From: Stenotrophomonas maltophilia
GTDB taxonomy: Bacteria > Pseudomonadota > Gammaproteobacteria > Xanthomonadales > Xanthomonadaceae
Assembly: GCF_013464915.1 (NCBI RefSeq)
Contig: NZ_RAVT01000028.1
Span: forward strand, 1 to 64,000
Length of the DNA stretch: 64,000 nt
Direction of reading: 5' to 3'
The position numbers were made by a program, and so were the translations under genes. Below, in pieces: positions 51,493-60,500 of the stretch. Numbering within the stretch: the stretch's first letter is position 1; each line of letters opens with the position of its first letter. The notes beneath the pieces were generated by a model that had not been told where the DNA came from, searched no databases, and saw nothing but the letters and a program-made list of their open reading frames with translations.

Positions 51493-51689
51493 GGGCATTC
51501 CATTGCAGGGTTCCAGCTCCACTATAGGGAACCAGGTGTCAACGGAACAGGAACCGTATCGCCGCCCTTCACGAAGCGAGGCAGCCCTGCACATGCGCTG
51601 CCTCCAGCACTACCGCTGTTGCCGTGGCCTCCGGAACGCTGCGGGGTGCGCGGGCCATGTCGACCACACTCGGCGCTACGCTTCAGACC

Positions 51690-52037
51690 TCAGCCGTCGC
51701 TGTCCGTGCGTCCATGGCCTCGATAGGTTTCACCCCACTCGCGCATCGCCAGCAGCACCGGCACCAGCGTGCGCCCGAATTCGGAAAGCTCGTATTCCAC
51801 CTTCGGCGGCACTTCCGGGTACACGTGGCGGATCACCACGCCGTCAGCCTCCAGTTCCCGCAGCTGGCTGGTCAGCATGGACTGGGTCGCGTTGGGCACA
51901 CGCCGCGTCAGCTCCATGAAGCGTCGCTTTCCTGTCATCAGGTGAAACAGAATGATCGGCTTCCACACGCCGCCCATCACCGACAGCGTGACTTCCACCG
52001 CGCAACCGCTCTTGCCGTCCCAACGCCTGCTACGCAT
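51690..52037 (-). CDS. HxlR family transcriptional regulator
   Basis: 115 residues. The conserved N-terminal Cys is C12 in SGCAVEVTLSVMGGVWKPII, followed by the winged HTH (MLTSQLRELEADGVVIRHVY) and PPKVEYELSEFGRTLVPVLL, the family signature. It is divergent from the AcuI/YhdH-type oxidoreductase across 102 bp; this is the second such regulator-reductase pair in the window. Confidence 0.93.
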   Translation of the reverse strand: MRSRRWDGKSGCAVEVTLSVMGGVWKPIILFHLMTGKRRFMELTRRVPNATQSMLTSQLRELEADGVVIRHVYPEVPPKVEYELSEFGRTLVPVLLAMREWGETYRGHGRTDSDG

Positions 52038-52139
52038 GCATACTCCGGAAAACCATAGTACCTACGGAAAATCATCGTTCTTGTTGCGATAGTGGTGCGA
52101 GCCTAGCATGGGCTCATCCACTGAACGTGAGACCGCACC

Positions 52140-53129
52140 ATGAGTTTCAAGGCACTGCTGACCCGCAAGACCAACGACGGCGTTTCCACGGAGCTGGTCG
52201 ATTTCGACGAGGCCAACCTGATGGATGGCGACGTGCTGGTGCAGGTCGAGTATTCCACGCTGAACTACAAGGACGCGCTGGCCCTCACCGGCACGCGCCC
52301 GGTGATCCGGACGTTTCCGTTGATTCCTGGCATCGACCTGGCTGGCGTGGTGCTGGACTCCAGCAGCGTCGACTTCAAACCCGGCGACCGCGTTGTGCTC
52401 AATGGCTGGGACCTCAGCATGGGCCACCACGGCGGCCTCGCCCAGCGCGCCCGCGTTCGCGGCGAATGGCTCAACAGGATTCCCGCCAACCTGAGCACCC
52501 GTGACGCCATGGCCATCGGCACCGCCGGCTACACCGCGATGCTGTGCGTGCTGGCACTGGAAGACGCCGGCGTGACGCCTGACAAGGGCGATGTGCTGGT
52601 CACCGGCGCCAACGGCGGCGTCGGCTCGATCGCGGTGGCGATCCTTTCAAAGCTGGGCTATCGCGTGGTGGCCGCCACCGGGCGCCCGGAACATGCCGGG
52701 TACCTGCACAGCCTGGGCGCCGCCGAGATCATCGACCGCGCGCAGCTTTCAGAACCGCGCGACCGGCCGGTGAGCGCCGAGCGCTGGGCCGGCGTGGTCG
52801 ATGTGGCGGGCGGCCCCACCCTCGTCAACGCCATTGCCGAGACGAAGTACCGAGGTGCAGTGGCCGCCTGCGGGCTGGCGCAGAGTGATGAGCTGCATGG
52901 CTCGGTGCTGCCCTTCATTCTCCGCAACGTGACGCTTGCCGGCGTGGATTCGGTGAATGCGCCGCAGGACGTCCGCCAGCGCGCGTGGGACCGTCTTGCC
53001 ACCGACCTGGACCCGCAGAAGCTCGAAAGCACCGTGCAGCTGATCGGGCTTGCCGAGGTGCTGGACGTCTACGACCAGATCATTCCGGGCAAGGTGCGTG
53101 GGCGTATCGTTGTGGATGTGAATGCGTGA
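52140..53129 (+). CDS. Acrylyl-CoA reductase/YhdH-type quinone oxidoreductase (MDR family)
   Basis: 329 residues, zinc-free medium-chain reductase. The N-terminal substrate domain contains TLNYKDALALTG and PLIPGIDLAGVV; the NADPH motif is VTGANGGVGS (154-163) followed by AVAILSKLGYRVVAATGRPE. The C-terminus VYDQIIPGKVRGRIVVDVN is family-typical. Members reduce acryloyl-CoA or electrophilic enals. Divergence from an HxlR regulator suggests electrophile induction. Confidence 0.92.
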   Translation: MSFKALLTRKTNDGVSTELVDFDEANLMDGDVLVQVEYSTLNYKDALALTGTRPVIRTFPLIPGIDLAGVVLDSSSVDFKPGDRVVLNGWDLSMGHHGGLAQRARVRGEWLNRIPANLSTRDAMAIGTAGYTAMLCVLALEDAGVTPDKGDVLVTGANGGVGSIAVAILSKLGYRVVAATGRPEHAGYLHSLGAAEIIDRAQLSEPRDRPVSAERWAGVVDVAGGPTLVNAIAETKYRGAVAACGLAQSDELHGSVLPFILRNVTLAGVDSVNAPQDVRQRAWDRLATDLDPQKLESTVQLIGLAEVLDVYDQIIPGKVRGRIVVDVNA

Positions 53130-53275
53130 GCAGATTGTCTGGATCAACTGCATCTGATGCAGTTTCCATGCTGCGGCGAATGGTGAACACGCAGTGAAAC
53201 AACGCGGGCGGCGGTGGCCTAAAGCCACTGCTGCTCGCATACGCTCGGGTTCCCATCGCTGCCTGGACACCTGAC

Positions 53276-53596
53276 ATGCCAATGACTGCATTCGCGCTTG
53301 CCGCTGCGCTTTCGGGCCTGCCCGACATCACCTGGGAGCGCGAGCGCGCCGAGGATGCGCACCAGCTCATGCTGTGCCAGATCCATCGCGATGCGCTGAA
53401 GCAGAACGAAGCCAAGGACGATGCCTATCCGCGTGCCAAGGCGGTCTGCGATCTGCTGGCGCGCGAGTACAGGGACAAGTGGGATTTCGATGCGCAGGAC
53501 GCCCTGGTCGCTTCGGCGGTGGATCTGGATGAGCTGATCCGACGTGGTGATGTGGTGGAAGTACCGCCGACGAAGCAGGATCGCGCCTACGAGTGA
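53276..53596 (+). CDS. Small hypothetical protein, intact copy of a duplicated sequence
   Basis: 106 residues, acidic, with no signal peptide: LSGLPDITWERERAEDAHQL, LCQIHRDALKQNEAKDDAYP, AVCDLLAREYRDKWDFDAQD, ending PPTKQDRAYE. No family was recognised. Its coding sequence and about 100 bp upstream recur, decayed, at 56650-57054 on the far side of the helicase gene. Confidence 0.65.
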   Translation: MPMTAFALAAALSGLPDITWERERAEDAHQLMLCQIHRDALKQNEAKDDAYPRAKAVCDLLAREYRDKWDFDAQDALVASAVDLDELIRRGDVVEVPPTKQDRAYE

Positions 53597-53697
53597 TGCC
53601 GTGCCGGCAGGCAAGGCCGCACGCATCGTCAAGCGCCCTTATCATGTGGGCCTGGGGGCGCTGTACGCCCCATTGACGCTTGCAGGGCAGTATCTGG

Positions 53698-56457
53698 ATG
53701 TCTATGGAATGGTGCCCCTCGGGCTGGGGCCGACGCGTGACCCGTTCGCCCCATTGGTCGCTGCGGCTTGATGGCGAGTACGTTGAACTCAGTGTCTCCG
53801 GCCAGCAGTACCGGCTGCGCGTGGATGATGATCAGCAGGTGCAGGTCCATCGAGGGGTCTTCTGGTCACGGGTCGAACTGCAGACCGGCGATGCTGCCGG
53901 GCTGTGCGTGGACGGGCTCCCCAACGGACCAGCGTCCCGGCTTGCGGGGGCCCTGCAGCACCTGCTCTTTGCGCGAACCACGCGTGGACGCAAGGCCCTG
54001 TTCGACACGATTCTGGAGCAGATCCAGTCCTGGTTGAGCGACGCGGATGCCCTCATCGATCGTGGCAGTGCCGGCCGCCGCTGGATCACCCATGAGCAGC
54101 AGCAGGCGCTGCTGGCGAAGCGCTCAGACCTGCCCCTGCAGCCGCCTGAGCTGGAGCAGCTGTTCCGCGATGAAGACGTGCATGAAGATCTGCATGCGGA
54201 CAGCCATCGCGCAGCGCTGGACGCCCTGCGCGACTGGAACCTGGATTGGCCCGCTGCCTGGGCCGAAGCCAATGAGGCCATGACCCTGCGCGAGCTGGTG
54301 TTGGCCAAGGGCTTCCTGGGCCGTGTCGAGAGCAAGCCGCTGACCGAGGAACAGGCCCGCGCCGTCATCTGCTTCGACAATCGGGTGCAGGTCGTGGCCG
54401 CGGCCGGCTCCGGCAAGACCTCCACGATGGTCGCCAAGGCCGCTTATGCCATTGACCGCGGCTTTGTCGAGCCCGAACGCATCGTGATGCTCGCCTTCAA
54501 CAAGGATGCTGCCAAGGAACTGGAGGAACGTGCGCAGCGAACCTTCGATCGACTCGGCATGGGCAACACCGTGGTTGAGGCCCGGACCTTCCACGCCCTG
54601 GGCCTGGCCATCATCGCCAAGGCCACCGGCCGCAAGCCCGATATCCCGGAATGGGCCACTGACGCCACATTGGGCTTCAACAAGCTGGCCGAACTGGTGG
54701 ACGACCTGAAGGACCGCTCGACCCACTTCCGCACCCAATGGGACATGTTCCGCCTGGTGTTCGGGCGCGACCTGCCGCCATTCGGTGCGGAAATGGAGGC
54801 CGACGGCTACGACCGCGATGGCACGCCCTACATCCGCGCCCTGCAGGGTGAGCGGGTGAAGAGCCTGGAAGAGTGCGTCATCGCCGACTGGCTCTTCTAC
54901 AACGGCGTGACGTACGACTACGAGCGGCGCTACGAATTCGATACGGCCACCGACACCCATCGCCAGTATCGCCCCGACTTCTATTACCCGGATGCCGGGC
55001 TGTATCACGAACACTTTGCGCTGGATGCTGATGGCCAGCCGCCGGAACATGTTTCCGACTATGCCGAAGGCATGCGCAGGAAACGCCAGCAGCATGCAGC
55101 GCGCGGCACGGCCCTTGTCGAGACAACCTCATTTGGCCTGCGTAGCGGAGAGGCGCTGCGCCATCTGGCCGAGAAACTGGGCGACTCCAGCGTTGAGCTC
55201 GACCCGAACCCCGACCGCGAGCTGCCCGAGCAGGGCGCAAAGCCCATGCCGGACGCTGACCTGATCGGGCTGATGCGCACGTTCATTGCCCACGCCAAGA
55301 GCAATTGCCTTACGCTGGATGACATGGCCGAGCGCCTGCGGCAAATGCCCGAAGATCAGTTCAAGGAACGGCATCGGCGCTTCCTGGAGATCGCCAGCCC
55401 TGTTTTCCAGGCCTGGCACAATGCACTGGCTGACGAGCGTGGCATCGACTTCGAAGACATGCTCAACATGGCGGCCGGGCTGCTGGAACAGGGCCGCTAC
55501 GAATCGCCCTACGAACTGGTGATGGCCGACGAGTTCCAGGACGCCTCGCGTGCCCGCGCCCGGCTCTGCCGTGCTTTGGTCGGTAAGCCAGGGCGCTACC
55601 TGTTTGCGGTGGGCGATGACTGGCAATCGATCAATCGCTTCGCCGGTGCCGACGTTTCAGTGATGACCGGATTCCGCGAGTGGATGGGCCATGGCCAGGT
55701 GCTGAAACTGGAGCAGACATTCCGCTGCCCGCAGGCGCTCTGCGATGCGTCCAGCCGCTTCATCAGCCGGAATCCAGCGCAGATTGCCAAGACGGTTCGT
55801 TCTGCCGCACCGGCAATGGGACCAGTGCTGCAAGCGTTCCAGATGAATCGTCGCGAGGAGCTGCAGGATGGCGTTCGCCAGTACCTTGCGAAGCTGCATC
55901 AACAGTTGCTGTCCGGGGCGGTGCCGCAAGGGCGCAAGGAACGCGTGACTGTATTCATCCTGGGGCGGTATCGCGCCGATCGCAGCGCGGTGCCACCGGA
56001 TTGGAAGACTGCCTTCGGCAGCACGATGGACGTGGAGTTCCTGACGGTCCATCGGTCGAAGGGACGCGAGGCGGACTACGTGATTCTGCCGGGCATGATC
56101 AACCGCAGCTTCCCGAGCCTGCGCGCCGATGACCCGGTCCTTTCGCTGGCAATGCCGGATGGGGATACCTATCCGCTGAGCGAAGAACGGCGGCTGTTCT
56201 ATGTTGCGATGACGCGTGCGCGACGGTCGGTCGCGATGTTCACCCTGCAGGGCAGGCACTCGCCGTTCCTGGATGAGCTGGTGAAGGACGGGGCAGTGGA
56301 AGTGACCGCGATTTCAGGCGAGGCCATCCACGAAGAGCGCTGCCCGGTGTGCAAGGTCGGCGTGTTCGTGGACCGGAATGGACCGCACGGGGCTTTCCGG
56401 TCGTGCTCGAGTTATCCGTCGTGCCACAACAAGCCGAGGGGTGGGCGGCCTGGGTGA
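53698..56457 (+). CDS. Helicase IV/UvrD-like helicase with nuclease-like insertion and C-terminal zinc finger
   Basis: About 919 residues. The N-terminal domain resembles that of HelD/helicase IV. The SF1 motor follows: Walker A AAGSGKTS (235-242), LAFNKDAAKE, ARTFHALGL, VMADEFQDASRARA (motif II), FAVGDDWQSINRFAGAD (motif III), TVHRSKGREADYVIL and FYVAMTRAR (motif VI). Between motifs Ia and II is an insertion (388-444) with IADWLFYNGVTYDYERRYEF and YRPDFYYPDAGLYHEHF, the pattern of a PD-(D/E)XK-like nuclease fold. The end has a topoisomerase-type finger (CPVCKVGVFV, CSSYPSC). The start is uncertain: ATG 53698 or 53704, or TTG 53680. Confidence 0.88.
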   Translation: MSMEWCPSGWGRRVTRSPHWSLRLDGEYVELSVSGQQYRLRVDDDQQVQVHRGVFWSRVELQTGDAAGLCVDGLPNGPASRLAGALQHLLFARTTRGRKALFDTILEQIQSWLSDADALIDRGSAGRRWITHEQQQALLAKRSDLPLQPPELEQLFRDEDVHEDLHADSHRAALDALRDWNLDWPAAWAEANEAMTLRELVLAKGFLGRVESKPLTEEQARAVICFDNRVQVVAAAGSGKTSTMVAKAAYAIDRGFVEPERIVMLAFNKDAAKELEERAQRTFDRLGMGNTVVEARTFHALGLAIIAKATGRKPDIPEWATDATLGFNKLAELVDDLKDRSTHFRTQWDMFRLVFGRDLPPFGAEMEADGYDRDGTPYIRALQGERVKSLEECVIADWLFYNGVTYDYERRYEFDTATDTHRQYRPDFYYPDAGLYHEHFALDADGQPPEHVSDYAEGMRRKRQQHAARGTALVETTSFGLRSGEALRHLAEKLGDSSVELDPNPDRELPEQGAKPMPDADLIGLMRTFIAHAKSNCLTLDDMAERLRQMPEDQFKERHRRFLEIASPVFQAWHNALADERGIDFEDMLNMAAGLLEQGRYESPYELVMADEFQDASRARARLCRALVGKPGRYLFAVGDDWQSINRFAGADVSVMTGFREWMGHGQVLKLEQTFRCPQALCDASSRFISRNPAQIAKTVRSAAPAMGPVLQAFQMNRREELQDGVRQYLAKLHQQLLSGAVPQGRKERVTVFILGRYRADRSAVPPDWKTAFGSTMDVEFLTVHRSKGREADYVILPGMINRSFPSLRADDPVLSLAMPDGDTYPLSEERRLFYVAMTRARRSVAMFTLQGRHSPFLDELVKDGAVEVTAISGEAIHEERCPVCKVGVFVDRNGPHGAFRSCSSYPSCHNKPRGGRPG

Positions 56458-56649
56458 ATACACCCTGCTCCATCCACATGCGCCTGACTCAGGGTGCCGG
56501 CCCTGAGCCATGGCACCTCCGGAAAAGAAAAAGCCCCTCCTGGGCCGAAGCTTTCGTCTGAATGGAGGCGGAGTTGCGAGGCATCGCAAAGACCCCGCAC
56601 GTCCTCACGACGTCTTCTTACGGGATCATGCAACCTCCGTACTGCAGAT

Positions 56650-57054
56650 AATGGTGAACACACAGCGAAGCTCCACGAGCGGCGGTGACCTCAAGCCACT
56701 GCCCCGCTCATACGCTTCCGCGCGGACACCCGAAATGTCAATGACTGCATTCGCACGTGCCACGGCGCTTTCAAGCCGGTCCGGCATCACCTGGGAGCGC
56801 GATCGCGCCGAGCATGCACACCTGCTCATACTGCGAGGAACCCATTGAGATGCGCTGAAACAGAATGTGGGGAAAGACGATACCTGTCCCCGAGTCAGCG
56901 CGGTCGGTGACCTGCTTGCGCGAGGCACAGGAACAAGTGAGAGTTCGAGGCGCAGGTTGGGCTCAATGCATCAGCAGTCGATATGAACGAGCTGATCCAG
57001 CCTAGCGCGCCAGTGGAAGTGTCGCCGACGAAACACGATGGCACCTACGAGCAA
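56650..57054 (+). pseudogene. Decayed duplicate of the 53276-53596 gene and its upstream region
   Basis: From ATGGTGAACAC (about 56651) the DNA aligns base for base with 53179 onward, including GCGGCGGTG, CATACGCT, AATGACTGCATTCGC and CATCACCTGGGAGCGCGA. The start equivalent is ATG 56735. A stop interrupts it after about 37 codons, where the intact copy reads IHRDAL, and later small indels and stops break the frame through to CACCTACGAG near 57050. It is therefore a pseudogene in direct orientation with the intact copy. Confidence 0.8.
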
Positions 57055-57133
57055 TCACGCGCCATCCTGACGCCGCGATCCTCTCAGGCCGCCGAGAACT
57101 GCAGAGTCAAGAGCGCGCTCCATTACCCACACC

Positions 57134-57535
57134 TCATCGACCTCGAACCTTCCCCGGCGACCCGCTCTCGATCTGCTCGACCAGCTCATTGAAGACGGGC
57201 CTCCTCTTCATTATTTCCAGCACCGAATCGCCCACCTCATCCAAGATCATGGGGTCCGCACCACAGGAAAGAAGGTAGACAACGGCCTCGAAACCTTCAT
57301 TAATCACCGCATTCGCCATCGGCGTCAGCCCAATATCTCCGAGCACGTCAATATTCGTCACGAACGGCATCAGCCCCTTCAGCAGCTCCACGTCATTGTT
57401 GAACGCCGCTATATGCAGCGGCGTATCGTCATCGATCCCATGGCTTTCAGGGCACGTCAGCTCGCAGCCTTCGAAGGTGTGGTAATCATCGAACCTCGCA
57501 AGCAGCCTCTTCAGTTCCGGATCAGTTGCACTCAT
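57134..57535 (-). CDS. Ankyrin-repeat protein, candidate immunity partner of the RHS protein
   Basis: 133 residues, ATG at 57535 with GGGAG eight bases upstream, overlapping the RHS gene end by 14 bp. Ankyrin repeats are visible: DDTPLHIAAFNNDVELLKGL, GLTPMANAVINEGFEAVVYL, then LDEVGDSVLEIMKRR. There is no signal peptide, so it acts in the cytosol. Small repeat proteins encoded directly after the variable C-terminus of an RHS toxin are typical immunity proteins. Its lower GC and distinct codon use fit horizontal exchange of the toxin tip with its antidote. Confidence 0.78.
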   Translation of the reverse strand: MSATDPELKRLLARFDDYHTFEGCELTCPESHGIDDDTPLHIAAFNNDVELLKGLMPFVTNIDVLGDIGLTPMANAVINEGFEAVVYLLSCGADPMILDEVGDSVLEIMKRRPVFNELVEQIESGSPGKVRGR

Positions 57536-60500
57536 CGGGGCACTCCCTCCGAAGTCTCTCTTCAAGGATCTTCAGCTCCGCCCAATCTCTGGCATTCACC
57601 GCAGCATGGCGCCCTCCAGGGTACTTTGGCGTCATCCATCGCATGTCCCATGAATGCCGCGCCAACGCGAGCTTCTTCATGTACTCGATTCTATTCCTAA
57701 GATTTCTGCATGGATCCTCATCCCGCTTATATCCCTGCTGATTCAGCTCTTTGTACTTCCGGTACTCGAGATCCCTTCGTTCCTTATCGGTCAACCACGC
57801 CGAATTCATCAGCGCCCCCAACAGCGACGCGTTGCCGCTTGTCGGATCGAGCCACGCACCAAGATCCATGAACTGCGCTGCCGTTGCACTCGATGCCACA
57901 ACGCCTGCGGTATCCATCTCCGAGCTCCGCCCTGTATCGGCCAGCTGTCCAGCCAAGCGCTGCAGCTCGCGAAGACCCTTTGGGTCAACGCGCTGGACAG
58001 GCCGAGCACTTACATAACTGAATGTTGAAATACCCCCAGCGAGCCCAATCGGATCGCTTTGGGAGTAGCGCCCCACTGCTGGGTCATACTCGCGTTGATA
58101 GTTGTAGAACAACCCGGTCGCTTCCGTCGCCTGCTGCCCCGGGAAACGAAGTGAAAGGTCGAATGCCACGCCATCTCCATCTGGATCCGTATTCGGCATC
58201 TGATTGCCGAATACTTCGCTCTTGCTGCTCCATTCCCATATGGCAGTGTTGCGGACAGGATCGACCACGACGCGCGGCGTTCCGAGGTGATCGGGCTGGA
58301 TGTAGACCAACTCCGGAGAACCAGCGTCTGCAGAGCTGATCAATGCCACTGGATAGTCATCAAGCCAGATCGCCTGCTGCGACCGACCTGATTCAAAGTG
58401 GTCGCCCAGCCATTGCCCGGCTTCGTCATAGAGGGTGATCTGCTTATCACCGCCGAACGGAACGCGAAGAATGCGTTCCCCTAGGTGATTGTATGCGTAG
58501 CCCTCAAGCAAATTCCCGTCCTGCTTCACCGCTGCCATGCGATTGGCGTCGTTGTACACGTATTCCTTGCCTTCCACGCGAACGGTGTTGCCGGAGGCAT
58601 CATGATCGCGCCCCACACCATCCACAGCCGTCAGGTGATGACTCGTCGCGGGATAGGTGTAGAGCGAGGTGCCACCCGCGGTCTTCAGCGACGTGCGGTT
58701 ACCGGTGGAATCGTATGAATAGGTTTCGATGGGCGTTGCGGTGAGCCCATCCTGAGTCTGCGTGAGGCGCCCCAAGGCATCATAGGCATAGCGGGCCATC
58801 ACCTGCGAGCCACTGCCATTCTTCAGCGCAACGATGGAGCCAACGGGATCGTAGCTGTAGCTCTGGGAGAGCCCCCCAGGAGTCGGATCATTCACAGCCT
58901 GTGCGCGATAGTCGAGATCCAGAGGACGATCCAGCCGCCGACCATTGCCATACGTCCAGCCGATCGCCGGACCGAAGGCGGCGTAGGCTACGTCCTTCAC
59001 CACGACCTGCCGGGCCTGACCAGGCCGGGTCAGGCCGATTTGATTCACACGATCAAAGCCATCCCGGACGTAGTCGACAATGCTCCCGTCCGGGTACACC
59101 AATGTCGCAAGGTTTCCGGATGGACTGTAGGAGTATCGCACTGTCCGTGTCAGACCATTGATCGTCTGCACCTTCCGGGTGATCTGGCCAAGCCGACCGT
59201 AGCAATACAGCGTACTGCCGCCAGCATGCTGCACCTCGCCGAGCCTCCCCTTTGCAAACCGCTCGTCGGCAGGGCACGACTCTGGCGCCAGGTCATAGCT
59301 GTAGCTCACGTCAAGACTGGTATCCGGGTAGGCAATTCCAATCACCCGATCCAGAGCATCGTACCGATACGAAGCAGTAACGCCACGGGCATCGGTGAAC
59401 GTCCGACGGTTACCACCGGAGTCAACAGTGTACTGACTGGCACCGCTGTCTGGACTGACTTGCCCAGTCAGGTCGCCGAAGCCGTTGTAGGAATAGGTTG
59501 TAGACAGACCCTTGGGATCAGTTACCCGGGTCACCTTATCCAGGGCGTTGTAGTGCGTACGGACTTCCACATCCAAACCGCCAACATCCTGAAGGAACAG
59601 CACAAGTCGATTCAATGGATCGTATTGCTGCCGGCTCCTGCGACCCAGAGCATCGGTCCTGGAGGCGATGTTGCCATTGGCGTCGTAGGAGAAATCGGTG
59701 GGATTGGCGCCTGCATCCGCCTCTGTCGTCAATTGTCCGAACTGGTTGTAGATCCGGCTGAGCGCTCGCTTCAGTTCGCCATTTACATCCCGCGTCTCTT
59801 CCGCGACGCGATTCCCCGCATTGTCCAGGACGAAGGTGATTGAGTTTCCTTGGCTATCGGAAATCGCTGTCAATCGGTGAGCTACGTCGTAGGAGTAGGA
59901 AACAGAGGATCCATCTGGCTGCGTTACCCGCTTGACGAGGCCTGTGGGCCAGTAGTCGAGACGGGTGGTGCGTGCGCCGGCGCCGGACGCGGAATCAAAT
60001 CTGACGATGGTTGGCCAACCACGCGGATGATAAGCAATCTCGGTAACGATGCCATTGGGGTCTTTGACAGATGTCGGCCGCCCGACCCCGTCATAGGCAA
60101 GCACCTCGGAGATGTGACCCGCTGCGTTGACGACTTTCCAGAGGTCGCCTTTCCTGTAGAGGCATGAGCCGGAGCCCGTGGCGCAGCCTGCATCATTGCT
60201 GGGATAGTAGATATAGGACGTCGCGTCAGTGACATCCAATCGGGGTCCGTCGACCTGAGTAAGCAGACCGAGCAATGGGCACCGCCCTGCGGCCACATCA
60301 TCCGCTTCGCAGTAGGTGCTCGTTGTGGTTCGCGCCTCGCCCGTCGCCGGATCGATCTGCGTGGCAGCGAGCGCTTGCCCCCGTGCGTTATAGGTCCAGG
60401 TGGACCTGGATACCAATACGTTCGCCGCATCAAGAATGCGGCGCTCGACCGGCACCCTCAAACTTGGATGCCAGTCGGTCTGCACGATTCGCCGCAGACC

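Noticed and set aside
51521..51542. Minus-strand TTGACA and TATAGT upstream of the orphan effector's immunity gene
   Set aside because: The hexamers are only 10 bp apart, too close for a sigma-70 promoter, so the pair is not reported as one.
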